Positions 1 to 13,100 of a stretch of DNA of 64,000 nucleotides are shown here, piece after piece. The translations under genes and the position numbers were made by a program. This stretch comes from Pomphorhynchus laevis (lineage: Eukaryota; Acanthocephala; Palaeacanthocephala; Echinorhynchida; Pomphorhynchidae): the NCBI GenBank assembly GCA_012934845.2, contig WNNJ02001220.1, positions 1 through 64,000 of the forward strand. Reading direction: 5' to 3'. The notes below the pieces were generated by a model, which had not been told where the DNA came from, did no database searches, and worked only from the letters and a program-made list of their open reading frames with translations. Position 1 is the stretch's first letter, and each line of letters opens with the position of its first letter.

Positions 1-243
1 CTTACTTAAATATACGGAAATAATTGCTATTCGCAATCTCGAGCAATACCGATTCAAACGAAACTCTTATGATTATATAGAAAGAATTGATCCACTCAAT
101 CTCGGTTTCTTACAGTCAAGCATCCGAAAAGTTGATCCTCTGGTTGTTTATGATGGTCTGCATTGCAAATTGTTGGATTTAAGAGCTAACGCCACAAACA
201 ATTTAAGCTAGATGTCGGAAATGCATTTTCACAATGTCACAGA

Positions 244-314
244 GGCAGCCGAAACGGCGTGTGATAGTTCATCTTACTGACGATGGCTGCCGGCTATCAC
301 ATGACCGTCTAGGA
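244..314 (+). ncRNA. Hammerhead-like core, array unit 1
   Basis: Seen: GGCAGCC (244-250) then GAAA (251-254), CTGACGA (277-283), GGCTGCC (285-291), and CCGTC (305-309) then TAGGA (310-314). Pairings: helix II 244-250 with 285-291, leaving base 284 as a bulge. Helix III is 254-257 with 305-308. Helix I is 272-276 with 310-314, with one G.T wobble. Base 309 takes the place of C17 at the cleavage site. Helix III is prolonged by 259-267 pairing with 294-302. The linear order is GAAA strand, CUGANGA strand, UH strand, which is not a cyclic permutation of a normal hammerhead. The strands assemble in ordinary topology only if the CUGANGA strand comes from another unit. Self-cleavage is inferred, not shown. 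Confidence 0.55.
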
Positions 315-525
315 GTGACGAGAGTTTGCAGACTGAAGAATATGCTCGATTCGAACACTTACTTAAATATACGGAAAGAATTGCTATTCGCAATCTCGAG
401 CAATACCGATTCAAACGAAACTCTTATGATTATATAGAAAGAATTGATCCACACAATATGAGCACACAATATGCTCGATACAATTTAAGCTAGATGTCGG
501 AAATGCATTTTCACAATGTCACAGA

Positions 526-596
526 GGCAGCCGAAACGGCGTGTGATAGTTCATCTTACTGACGATGGCTGCCGGCTATCACATGACCGTCTAGGA
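526..596 (+). ncRNA. Hammerhead-like core, array unit 2
   Basis: Identical in all paired and catalytic positions to the core at 244-314. It belongs to the unit that follows the shortened 282-bp spacing. Confidence 0.55.
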
Positions 597-882
597 GTGA
601 CGAGAGTTTGCAGACTGAAGAATATGCTCGATTCGAACACTTACTTAAATATACGGAAAGAATTGCTATTCGCAATCTCGAGCAATACCGATTCAAACGA
701 AACTCTTATGATTATATAGAAAGAATTGATCCACTCAATCTCGGTTTCTTACAGTCAAGCATCCGAAAGTTTGATCCTCTGGTTGTTTATGATGGTCTGC
801 ATTGCAAATTGTTGGATTTAAGAGCTAACGCCACCAACAATTTAAGCTAGATGTCGAAAATGCATTTTCACAATGTCACAGA

Positions 883-953
883 GGCAGCCGAAACGGCGTG
901 TGATAGTTCATCTTACTGACGATGGCTGCCGGCTATCACATGACCGTCTAGGA
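883..953 (+). ncRNA. Hammerhead-like core, array unit 3
   Basis: Same core as at 244-314, with all three helices and the CTGACGA, GAAA and GTC elements intact. Confidence 0.55.
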
Positions 954-1236
954 GTGACGAGAGTTTGCAGACTGAAGAATATGCTCGATTCGAACACTTA
1001 CTTAAATATACGGAAAGAATTGCTAATCGCAATCTCGAGCAATACCGATTTAAACGAAACTCTTATGATTATATAGAAAGAATTGATCCACTCAATCTCG
1101 GTTTCTTACAGTCAAGCATCCGAAAGTTTGATCCTCTGGTTGTTTATGATGGTCTGCATTGCAAATTGTTGGATTTAAGAGCTAACGCCAACAATTTAAG
1201 CTAGATGTCGGAAATGCATTTTCACAATGTCACAGA

Positions 1237-1307
1237 GGCAGCCGAAACGGCGTGTGATAGTTCATCTTACTGACGATGGCTGCCGGCTATCACATGACTG
1301 TCTAGGA
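1237..1307 (+). ncRNA. Hammerhead-like core, array unit 4
   Basis: Same core, except that the helix III strand reads CTGT instead of CCGT. This turns one G-C pair into a G.U wobble, so pairing is kept. Confidence 0.55.
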
Positions 1308-1593
1308 GTGACGAGAGTTTGCAGACTGAAGAATATGCTCGATTCGAACACTTACTTAAATATACGGAAAGAATTGCTAATCGCAATCTCGAGCAATACC
1401 GATTTAAACGAAACTCTTATGATTATATAGAAAGAATTGATCCACTCAATCTCGGTTTCTTACAGTCAAGCATCCGAAAGTTTGATCCTCTGGTTGTTTA
1501 TGATGGTCTGCATTGCAAATTGTTGGACTTAAGAGCTAACGCCACCAACAATTTAAGCTAGATGTCGGAAATGCATTTTCACAATGTCACAGA

Positions 1594-1664
1594 GGCAGCC
1601 GAAACGGCGTGTGATAGTTCATCTTACTGACGATGGCTGCCGGCTATCACATGACCGTCTAGGA
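1594..1664 (+). ncRNA. Hammerhead-like core, array unit 5
   Basis: Same core as at 244-314. This is the last complete core before the array is truncated near 1719. Confidence 0.55.
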
Positions 1665-1725
1665 GTGACGAGAGTTTGCAGACTGAAGAATATGCTCGAT
1701 TCGAACACTTACTTAAATATATATA

Positions 1726-2639
1726 TATATATCGACAAAGTGTGCTTTTTAAAATTATTACATTTTATAAATTAGTTTGGTCCTTCAGGTTAGAATAAGA
1801 AAATATGGCCCTTTAAGTGATCAAGCTTGCCATCACTGATCTATGACAAGAACAATATTCCTTGTTTAGATCGTTGAGAATTGCATTCGTGTCGAAGTTA
1901 ACAAACACATTAAAATGCGTTTGCTTGAAAAGGACAAACAATTTAAAGCTAGCAAATAAAGAAATTGTAAAATTAAAAAAATCCTCGTGTCTATAATTCT
2001 ATCTTCACCAAAAATGAAACAAATTCTTTGTATATGCAACATTGTTGAAACTATGCTGTGTTTCATCAGTCTCTTAAGACCAAATTTAATACTGATAATG
2101 TTCGCTGATTAGCTATATGTGCGTTATATTGTATTAAAAAATACATCTCCTTCATTACTAGAGCACCTATCTTCAGAACTTTATTTAGGGCTCTAATAAG
2201 ACTTCACTTAAAATATTGTGTTCAAACGAGTTTCTCGATTACTAAGAAATAAGTGAATGATCTCCAGGATCCGTTTGTGCATTGATCGTTAGAGCTACTC
2301 GTGTGACATTCGTTTAGCAATTAGGTTTGTGCTTGAAATATTATATATCTTAGCGATAAAAGATCTCGGTGATCAGCCGTAACTACCTGAAACTTTATCG
2401 CTCTATTCGGTTATCTCGAGTCCAGCCAACTAATACGAGGCAAGTTTTACAATCGTAAATTACCAAATAACCCACGCATTAAGGCACTTGTATTTATCGA
2501 CAATTAGTTGGAGAGATTCCTCTCTCATATGAATATTCACTTAACTGTTGATATTGAAAAATATTGTAAGCACTTTACGAGCATTGAAAGCATTCTGGGA
2601 AGCATTAAAAGCATTCGTGCACTCTAGGACGCCGCCAAG
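1726..2639. other. Intergenic, no gene recognised
   Basis: AT-rich sequence with only short accidental reading frames. I see no conserved protein, RNA gene or clear repeat. Confidence 0.6.
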
Positions 2640-3340
2640 ATTCCTCCTGATCCTAATATAACGTTAACTTAAATAGGTAGTATATCCCTTCCCATCCACA
2701 GTACATGGCCAATATAGCGCAGTCTATTCTTTCGGACCAGGTCAGACACGGTTACGCCGAGTGAACATCGTGAATACACTTCTGCGTTAGATACGCGGTC
2801 GATCAAATTGACTCTTGCAATTTTCGTAGACAGCGGCGTTCAAAGACATTAAGCTGCTTACTCGTGTAAGTTTCTCAGGCCAGCACTCAGAGCCATACAA
2901 CAGGACTGGGCGGACAACAGACGAATACATTTAAACCTTTGTTTTAATAGATACATTAGTATCGCGGCAGAGAGTGTTTAGACTTGAGAAGGCGGAACCA
3001 GCTTTTATTATCCGGCTTCCAATGTCGCCATCACATTGGCAGTCTTCGGAAAATATTGAACCGAGATAAGTGAAAGATTGTATCTGTTCAATAGTAATAC
3101 CACCGATAATAACTGAGCATGGTGGGGAGTTTATGGCGAGTAGCTTACATTTCGGTATATTAAGGTACACCCAGTATTTTCTTGCTACCTCGTCTATACG
3201 GTTTGCTGTACTTTGCGCATCATCAGATGATTCTGTCAGTACGACCACATCATCCGCATAGGTCCGATCAGAAAGCAGAACATTGCTCATATGCAAGCGT
3301 ATACTCTCACTCTGCTGGTCAAGTGTTTCCAAAAGGAGAT
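2640..3340 (-). mobile_element. RTE-like LINE fragment, 3' half of reverse transcriptase
   Basis: On the minus strand, 3332-2931 encodes the YADDVVVL catalytic motif of a reverse transcriptase. It is followed by an N-x2-KCK-like segment, G-x2-IEQIQSFTYLGS, and a D-IGSRI-KAG-AFSSL block. These are typical of the thumb/connection part of RTE-type LINE proteins. Below 2931 the homology continues (VRPVLLYGSECW) to about 2860, and then in another frame with RLRYIGHVLWM near 2670. The frame change and the missing fingers and endonuclease show a 5'-truncated, decayed copy. It does not belong to LINE families A-D of this window. Assignment to RTE rests on motif spacing only. Confidence 0.75.
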
Positions 3341-3965
3341 AATCAATATTATAATAATATTATATATGGAAATGATTTTATGATTATATATAGAAATGAA
3401 ATGTACAAATAAAATAAACATAAGAATAAAATAATTCTTTTAGTCATTTGATGGTGTATTCACAATACAAATTGTACTTACATTGTTCATGTGCAATCAT
3501 TTCCACCAGTACGTACATACAAGAATGATACAAAAGGTATCCTAGGTGATTATTAATATTCTCTAAAATGACTATTAATTATGTTTTAACAAAGTTCTTA
3601 ATAATGTTCTCAATGTAATTAATAATATTCTATCAACTAACTAATCATTTATGAAGAAACTAATTAATAACATATGTGTTAATAACAATATTTATTATTT
3701 AATTATTATTTAATTATAATAATTTATCAAATGATAAGTTAGTATCATTTATCATTCTATTTATGTGTACATTAATAGAATTATGTTCGATTAAAGATGA
3801 ACTTAGTTTGATTAGGAACGTATTCTATTTAAATATTTATCTTATTATGTCTGTATTTGACTGTATCCTTTTTTAATCTGTATCTTACGTTTAAATTGCC
3901 AACTTTTGGCCTACATTTACGCTTCCAGATTGTAAAAATTCTTGCGTTAAATGAACATTCTTTAA
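3341..3965. other. AT-rich 5' flank of the ITFG1-like gene
   Basis: Very AT-rich with many short inverted repeats. It must include the promoter and 5' leader of the downstream gene, but no specific element can be named. Confidence 0.5.
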
Positions 3966-4134
3966 ATGAAAGTACAATTTTTTCTGCATGCAACAGTGTT
4001 TTCGCTTACACTTTTGGCCTCACAATGTGCTGATTTTTCCTCGAACAAATCTGTTGTACTTTCTCAGGCTTGTGTACCTTTTGCTTTTGCTGATTTTGAC
4101 GCCGATAAAATAATCGAAATATACTGTGCACATG
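3966..4134 (+). CDS. ITFG1: ITFG1 exon 1 (signal peptide, first FG-GAP start)
   Basis: The start ATG at 3966 opens a hydrophobic signal peptide, followed by the AFADFDADKIIEIY motif matching the N-terminus of ITFG1. The donor is gtaata at 4135, phase 1. Reading on past 4134 is intronic read-through. Confidence 0.8.
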
Positions 4135-7100
4135 GTAATAATTTCAAACGTGCAATATCAATTTTAATAATCTTCTTGGTTATCTTTAAGGGAATGAAAT
4201 TAGCATTATCAAATTTAACCCAACATCAAGAGAGATTAGTAAAGTTGCTTCCACACAAATGAGGTATGTACGTTTGGACCCTACATTGAATTTATATTTT
4301 AAAATATACAATTTTATTAAGATTACAATATATATAATATATTAATATATATATTATATAATATATTATATATCTTATCTATTATATTGAATGTTACCAA
4401 AAAACTGGAGTTCGATTACATGCAGAGGAGACTTCCTTATCACTCATAGACGAGCGGATGGTAGCCGGCAGCACTCATCAGTAGGGTGAATTACCATCTG
4501 TCGTTTCGGCTGCCTTGTGATATATTTAAAAGGCATCTCCGAGAATTTGCTTACGTAGTAGCATGGGCATAGCCTCTTTAAACTAACCATATGCTTTCCG
4601 GATCATCCTAATTTTATTCGGCAGGGATTTTAATTGCATTCGTTACTTGAAAATATTGCTTTGTTAATTTAATCAAATATCATGAAAAGGTAACAATTAC
4701 ATATATTATGTAATTATATATTAATTACATATTATATTATGCTTCTACTACCAAAGCATAATCTGAATGAATTTGTTCGGATAATTGAAATTTAGACCAA
4801 TCAGGATATCCCCAATAACGACTTCAGATATGCATCTTTAACGGGTGGAACGAACTCCACTCTAACGAGTGGAACAAGCCGATCCTGAACTGTTGATTTG
4901 AATTTGCTCATTTGCAACTGTCGATTGTAATCAATTAACGAACAAATATTAATTAATATTAGTATCTGTTAATATTTAATAACAAAATAAACTTGTAAAC
5001 CGACAGGAAACTTTTAAGGGTAAAATGTCCGTTTAAAATATTCAAGCAAATAAACTAGGCACATGTCAAAGCAACACGCCAATACACTAGCTTTGGCTTT
5101 TTGCCAAAACTAGTGTCAACTTGTTTTATTTTACATTCGAAAACAAAATGAAAAATCATTAGCTTTACATTCAAATTACAAATTAGCTTTACATTCGAAA
5201 ACAAAATGAATAAATCATGGTTTAGAGCATTTGATTAGTTAAAAAGATCATTCAATATACTGCAAAAGTTGTAATACCATAATTCGTTCAGAAATTAAAT
5301 TGACTATTCAAGAGTATTACGTATTATTCGATATAAGAAAATATTATAACATTTACAACCTACTCTGATACAGATGCATCCGTTCCATACAGCCGTTGTT
5401 CCGTTGCACGCATTCTTTGCATTTCGGCTTCATATCGTCCCTGGCAGTTGAGAGGTACTTTTTAATAATCTGCTTAAAATTTGATGTTAAATTTTGATTT
5501 AATTTTATTATAAGATAATAGTAAATTAATTAAAATAATTAATTATTAATTAATTATAATAATTTATTAATTATTAAATAATTAATTTATTATTAATTAA
5601 TTAATTAAATTATTAATTAACTTATTAATTATAATAATTTAATTAATTATTTTAATAATTAATTAAAATAAATATAATCAATATTAAATTTATAATTTAT
5701 GAATTTCTAATATAGAGATTAATAGTAATTGTTTATTAAAAACGACATTAATTGTTATATTTAATTTTATTCGTTTTAAAATAGATTAAATTAAAAATTT
5801 AACTTTTTAAATTCGCTAAAAGCTAGATAAACAACAGCTTATTAAATAATAGGAATAAACATGTAATATTTTGTTATCTTGCGGTATTTTGATGTAAATT
5901 TGGAATCTACAACAAAACGTTTCTTTTTGCTGGATGTTTGGAATATCTTCCGCAATTCATTATCAAATGTGTCATTTTAATAAATGTTACTGTTGCTAAT
6001 AGCCACAACTACATGATAACCGGAATGCTAGCTGTTGATTTGGATAGCGATTCGATGATTGATACTGTCGTGTTTGATTCTAAAACTGACTCGTTTTTTG
6101 TATTTTGGGGAAATAATGACAATTTAAGTTAGTACATCAGTTTGTAATTAGTATTCTTTCAAGCAAATATTTAGGTAAATACGAAGAAGTACAGTTTAAA
6201 TATAAATCATGGCCGATTGTTACATCGTATGTATTTGGAAAATAATTTATTTGCGATTTGTATAATTCTCAAAATATGATTTTTAAATTTAAATTGGATA
6301 TTTTTCCAAATTTTAAGAAAGTTCTTTCATTCGTTTCATTGTCGTTATTAGTATCCTTTATTTAGCAATTAAAGGTATTATTTTCTGTACCTTTATACTA
6401 AAGTTTACGTAAAATTAGTATAGATTCAGTTTCGATGCTATGAAATTCTACTTTATGCGATTAGTTCGTAAATGTTTTGTATTATTTTACTAATCCTTGC
6501 TTTTTGGATAATAAATAAACTAATTAACTAATAAATTTAATTAATTTGTTTATTAATCAAATTGTTTAAATTTCTACTTTATTGTCAAATTTTAATAATA
6601 TTTTTTTTAATAAAAAATTATATATATGAATAGTAAATAAAACTTTCTGTATTAGAATAAGATTTACTAGATAATCAAATTTCATCAAGGAAAATACTAT
6701 TATTATCATCTATTATTTATTAGTCAATTCATAAAAACTTATTTTTATTTTAAATTTTAATTATAAATTATATTGTTATATAAATATATATTGTATAAAA
6801 TCATTTATAAATATTTATTATTTATAATTATTTATCTTTATTTTTGATTTATATATAAAATACGAAGACTTAATTATATGATTAGTTATGTAAATTATAT
6901 TTATTTTTATCAATTATATTAATTTATTTATTAATTTTTAATTAGCTTTTGCGATTTATTATTTCAAATTTCATAAGTACTTGTAATTAATAACTGTTTA
7001 TGTAATTAGTAACTGTTCTTGGCATTAATAGTGTTCCTATACAAGAAAACACAAACTTAACCTTTAATATCAAAACGTAACCTTTATCAAATCTTTAATA

Positions 7101-10100
7101 TGTGATATGAATATCTGATTTATAAGTAAGTCCAATATTTATTTTGGAAATTAGAAAAAAGTCACAAAGGTATTATGTGATATTGATCAAAAGCATTTTA
7201 TTCTTTAACATTTCATTTAAGAAATGTTAAATTATAAAAATGTCAAATGTTAAATGTAAAGAAAATAATTTTAATAAATAATGTTATTATTTTTTATCTT
7301 AAAAAATATATAATATTATAATATTAGATAATATTATATAATATCTTACAAAAAATTTAATATCTTACAAAAATATTATTTATAAATATAAATAATAACT
7401 TTGATAACTTAAAGCTTTGATAATTTATATTATCAAAGCTTTAATTATCATTTTTAGAATTTAAAATTATAAAAATTCAAGCTTATTTTGTAATTTAGAA
7501 TTTTTGAAAATTCAATCGAATTGTTTGGTTGCCTGCAGAACAAAACAGTTGGATTTTTAAGTTTTCTGTGAGTATTTTTTATCAAAATAAATAATTTGTG
7601 CTTTGAGTTTTTCTGAGCTGTAAATTCTTCTCAGTTCGCTATTTACGAGATGTTAATTGTGAAATCAACATAAGGATTAATCTAAAATATAATTTGTTGA
7701 TATATTTTCTTAGTGGTATATTTTCGGAAAACGTCTATGATATTCGAAATCTGATAGTTTGAAATAAAATGTTACACAGCAAGTATTTTAAAAGCCTCAT
7801 ATAGACAGACTTTTAAAACCAGCTATGAAGACAATTATGTGGTTTGCATATAAAACAATAATTACTTAACAAGTAATTAAGGCAGTTGTGTTTTAATTTT
7901 TATCATATACCTAAATGTTTAAATAACAAATACATGTATTTAAGGATTTTAAGACATCTATCAGACTTCATTTAATTTATTAACCTTGAATTTTTACATT
8001 TTAATTTATAAACCAAAATTTGCCATCATGTACAATACAAGTTGCTTTTGTCCTACTATCTCATGTACTATATTACATCATATCTTATTTATAGTATGGA
8101 ATCAAAATTCGACCATTTCTAGTCTTTTTAGTCGATAAAAATGATCACTTCAATGTTTTAATAGCTGTTGCCATCATCAGGAACTAGTTTCACAATACGC
8201 AAAACTTTTTTCTATAAACGTTTTATCGTAAAACATAAAAAACTCAAAAAACTTGTACAAGAAACTATCACATCAATTGAATTGTACAAACATATTTTTT
8301 CAAAGTAAAACAAAATTCAAGTCACAATAGAATTAAACCACAAAACTGAAAGAAATCAAACAATTATAATTTATTAAGTTCAATTAACAATAAATATATA
8401 GAACAATAAATTTAATAGGATATTTTTAAAATCGGCTTTATTATTAGACATCACTTCATTCTTTTTTATAAAATAAACCTCCTGTATAATACGCGAAAAG
8501 TAATTACTTTCATACGATAGAAAAGATGCCTTATTAAAATTAACGTTACGTTCTAGATTTAGTACATGTTGTGTAAACCAACGCTTCATATTACCACGTT
8601 TAATGCTATATTTATGTTAAAAGATGCGTTTTCTCAATCCCTGTTCAGTTTGAAAGTGATTTCATTTCGAGTATTATACCAGAGGTTTATTTTATAAAAA
8701 TGACGTGATGTTTAATGTTATATTTATGTTGTAAGATGCGTTTTCCCAATCCCTGTTCAGTTTAAAAGTGATTATATTTCGAGTATTATACAAGAGGTTT
8801 ATTTTATAAAAATGACGTGATGTTTAATGTTATATTTATGTTGTAAGATGCGTTTTCCCAATCCCTGTTTAGTTTGAAAGTGATTATATTTCGAGTATTA
8901 TACAAGAGGTTTATTTTATAAAAATGACGTGATGTTTAATGTTATATTTATGTTGTAAGATGCGTTTTCTTAAGCCATGTTCAGTTTGAAAGTTATTCCA
9001 TTTTAAGTATTATACAAGAGGTTTATTTTATAAAAATGACGAGATGTTTAATGTTATATTTATGTTATAAGATGCGTTTTCTTAATCCCTGTTCAGTTTG
9101 AAAGTGATTCCATTTCGAGTATTATACAAGAGGTAAATTTTATAAAAATGACGTGATGTTTAATGTTATATTTATGTTGTAAGATACGTTTTCCCAATCC
9201 CTGTTCAGTTTGAAAGTGATTATATTTCGAGTATAATACAAGAGGTTTATTTTATAAAAATGACGTGATGTTTAATGTTATATTTATGTTGTGAGATGCG
9301 TTTTCCCATTCCCTGTTCAGTTTGAAAGTGATTATATTTCGAGTATTATACAAGGGGTTTATTTTATAAAAATGATGTGATGTTTAATGTTATGTTTATG
9401 TTGTGAGATGCGTTTTCTCAATCCCTGTTCAGTTTGAAAGTGATGTTATTTCGAGTATTATACAAGGGGTAAAATTTATAATAATGACTTGATGTTTAAT
9501 GTAATATTTATGTTGTAAGATGCGTTTTCCCAATCCCTGTTTAGTTTGAAAGTGATTATATTTCGAGTATTATACCAGAGGTTTATTTTATAAAAATGAC
9601 GTGATGTTTAATGTTATATTTATGTTGTAAGATACGTTTTCTCAATCCCTGTTCAGTTTGAAAGTGATTATATTTCGAGTATAATACAAGAGGTTTTTTT
9701 TATAAAAATGACGTGATGTTTAATGTTATATTTATGCTGTGTGATGCGTTTTCGCAATCCCGGTTCAGTTTGAAAGTGATTATATTTCGAGTATTATACG
9801 AGAGGTTTATTTTATAAAAATGACGTGATGTTTAATGTTATATTTATGTTGTAAGATGCGTTTTCCCAATCCCTGTTTAGTTTGAAAGTGATTATATTTT
9901 GAGTATTATACAAAAGTTTTAATTTATAAAAATGACGTGATGTTTAATGTTATATTTTTTTGTAAGATGCGTTTTCCCAATCCCTGTTCAGTTTGAAAGT
10001 GATTCCTTTTCGAGTATTATACAAGGGTTTATTTTATAAAAATGACGTGATGTTTAATGTTTTATTTTTTTGTAAGGTGCGTTTTCTTAATCCCTACTCA

Positions 10101-13100
10101 GTTTGAAAGTGATTCCATGTCGAGTATTATACGAGATGTTTGTTTTATAAAAATGACGTGATGTTTAATTTATATTTATGTTGTAAGATGCGTTTTCTCA
10201 ATCCTTGTTCAGTTTGAAAGTGATTCCTTTTCGAGTATTATACAAGAGGTTTATTTTATAAAAATGAGTTGATGTTTAATGTTATATTTATGTTTTGAGA
10301 TGCGTTTTCCCAATCCCTGTTCAGTTTGAAAGTGATTATATTTCGAGTATTATACAAGAGGTTTATTTTATAAAAATGACGTGATGTTTAATGTTATATT
10401 TATGTTGTATGATGCGTTTTCTCAATCCCTGTTCAGTTTGAAAGTGTTTCTATTTCGAGTTTTATACAAGGGTTATTTTTATAAAAATGATGTGATGTTT
10501 AATGCTATATGTATGTTGTTAGATGCGTTTTCTTAATCCCTGTTCAGTTTTAGAGTGATTCTATTTCGAGTATTATACGAGATGTTTATTTTATAAAAAT
10601 GACGTGATGTTTAATGTTATATTTATGTTGTAAGATGGGTTTTCTCAATCCCTGTTCAGTTTGAAAGTGATTGCTTTTCGAGTATTATACAAGAGATTTA
10701 TTTTATAAAAATGACGTTATGTTTGATGCTATATTTATGTTATAAGATGCGTTTTCTCAATCCCTGTTCAGTTTGAATGTGATTCCATTCGAGTATAATA
10801 CAAGAGGTTTATTTTATAAAAATGATGTGATGTCTAATGTTATATTTATGTTGTAAGATGGGTTTTCTCAATCCTTGTTCAGTTTGAAAGTGATTCTATT
10901 CCGAGTATTATACAAGAGGTAAAATTTATAAAAATGACATTATGTTTAATGTTATATTTATGTTGTAAGATGCGTTTTCTTAATCCCTGTTCAGTTTGAA
11001 AGTGATTCCATTTCGAGTATTATACGAGATGTTTTTTTTTATAAAATGACGTGATGTTTAATCTTATATTTATGTTGTATGATTCGTTTTCTCAATCCCT
11101 GTTCAGTTTGAAAGTGGTTCTATTTCGAGTATTATACAAGGTATTTTTTAATAAAAATGATGTGATGTTTAATGCTATATATATGTTGTTAGATGCGTTT
11201 TCTTAATCCCTGTTCAGTTTTAAAGTGATTCTATTTCGAGTATTATACGAGATGTTTATTTTATAAAAATGACGTGATGTTTCATGCTATATTTATGTTG
11301 TAAGATGCGTTTTGTCAATCCCTGTTCAGTTTGAAAGTGATTCCATTTCGAGTATTATACGAGATGTTTATTTTATAAAAATGACGTGATGTTTAATTTA
11401 TATTTATGTTGTAAGATGCGTTTTCTCAATCCTTTTCAGTTTGAAAGTGATTCCATTTCGAGTATTATACGACAGGTTAAATTTATAAAAATGATGTGAT
11501 GTTTAATGTTATATTTATGTTGTAAGATGCGTTTTCTCAATCCCTGTTCAGTTTGAAAGTGATTTCATTTCGAGTACTATACAAGAGGTTTATTTTATAA
11601 AATATCTAGTTCGTTTCTTTTAAGTTTAATTATTTATAGAATGAAACCAAAGAAACAACAATTTATTCGATAAAAAAGGTTCAGTTTAATATTTTAATAG
11701 CTGCTGCTATAATCATCAGAAACTATTGTTTCACAACACGCAAAAGTTTTATCTTAAAATTTAATCATACTATATGCTGTTATATATTAAAGTTTTAAAT
11801 ACTTTAAAGAAAAAACCTGTACAAGAAACTATCACAACAAATGAATTCAAGTCACAATAAAACTAAACCAAGAAACTAAACAAATCAAACAATTATACTT
11901 TATTAAGTTCAATTAACTATAAAGATATATAAAACTAAATTTAATAGGATATTTTTCAAATAAAATCTGTCTTGTTATTAGGCATCACTTCATTCTTTTT
12001 ATAAAATAAACATCCTGGGTATAGCATCCTGTTAGTAAGTAATTATAATTAAATGATTACAGAATAGTAATTAATGATTATTTAAATGCTAATAATAATT
12101 GATTTTTTGTTTTTAATCAATAGCGTAAAGTCACCAAAAACTTGCCTGACCACAGCTTAGCGCCGAGGGGCAGCAGTTGGCTAAAATTATTCGTTTCAGA
12201 TATCCATCGTTATAATAATTTTATTACGGATCTTTCAAGACACCTTTATCCGCCTGTGATAAATAAACATATTATGTGCCTTATAGATCAATTTATTTTA
12301 TAACGCCTTTTTTGATATTGGCTTCAGTGAAGGTAGTATTCAGCTCATAGACGTATTTTACTCTTTAAAGATTGACTCGTAGGTTATATTGACAAATTAC
12401 GCTAAAGAATTAATGTCCAGAATAAAGATATATAGTTATATAGTTGAACTTTAAATTAAAATTTCAATTATAACTATAATTTATTTCAAAATATTTATAT
12501 ATTCATAATTTTATACATATAATTTGGAATTTGTAATTAAAATTATGTATAGATTCTTCAGTGCCAATAAACAATCCGTTTTTGTCAAATCCGTTTTTGA
12601 TATAAATCTAGTCGTGCGAATTATCAACCTTAAATTGTTCGTGCAATATGTAATGAAAATTTTCCACATTTAGACCGAACAGATCACATTCATTCATACC
12701 TTTCAATTACCCTGATTTAAGCTTAGATCTTCTATCAACACAGGCATTTGTTGATCTCACCGGAGATTTAGTTGCAGGTGATATATTAATGACATCTAAT
12801 AATTAAACCTTTATTTGTTTTAATTTATTAATAAAATTAGTTTTGGGAATTATTAGTCTAATAATATCCGAATTTTATATTTTGTAAAGCATATTTGTCA
12901 TATAAATTTGAAGTGTTGATTTTATTTGAAACAGAAGTTTCTTTGGACACGAGTAATTTCTGAAATTATCGACCATAAATTATAATAATGACTGCACAGG
13001 TATATCAATTTAAAATTAGGAAACAAACTATATATGACTATCTAGAAAATTACAAAAGTAAATATATTTTCAAATTGAAGGTAGCACTTTCCCCTATTAA

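Larger units (their letters stand above)
1..1725 (+). repeat. Tandem array of ~357-bp units with hammerhead-like cores
   Basis: Near-identical units are repeated head to tail. The same landmark (GGCAGCC followed by GAAAC) falls at 244, 526, 883, 1237 and 1594, giving spacings of 282, 357, 354 and 357 bp. The 282-bp unit has an internal deletion of about 75 bp near 450-480. The array is cut by the left window edge and ends in an (AT)n run near 1719. Units differ by only a few substitutions and small indels, so the array is young or homogenised. Two overlapping frames are open in most units (67 and 80 codons), but they overlap each other and resemble no protein I know, so I do not call them genes. 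The unit size and a ribozyme-like core per unit resemble the metazoan retrozymes described in the literature. Confidence 0.9.

Noticed and set aside
244-314. An ordinary cis-acting hammerhead within one unit
   Set aside because: The strand order is GAAA, CUGANGA, UH. No second CGAAAC follows the CUGANGA strand within the unit, so the standard hairpin II cannot form there.
234-1775. Repeated 67- and 80-codon reading frames in the tandem array, as a family of small proteins
   Set aside because: They overlap each other in different frames within each unit, match no known protein, and are explained by homogenised repeats.
8590-11610. CRISPR-like array
   Set aside because: There are no unique spacers. 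The whole 112-bp unit is repeated, and the DNA is eukaryotic.
8120-12030. Reading the two ~380-bp flanking repeats as LTRs of a retroelement
   Set aside because: There is no primer-binding site, polypurine tract or coding region between them, only satellite.
12920-12990. A candidate ITFG1 exon at about 12935-12990
   Set aside because: It contains stops in the required phase, and exon 12674-12777 joins perfectly to 14184-14324 without it.
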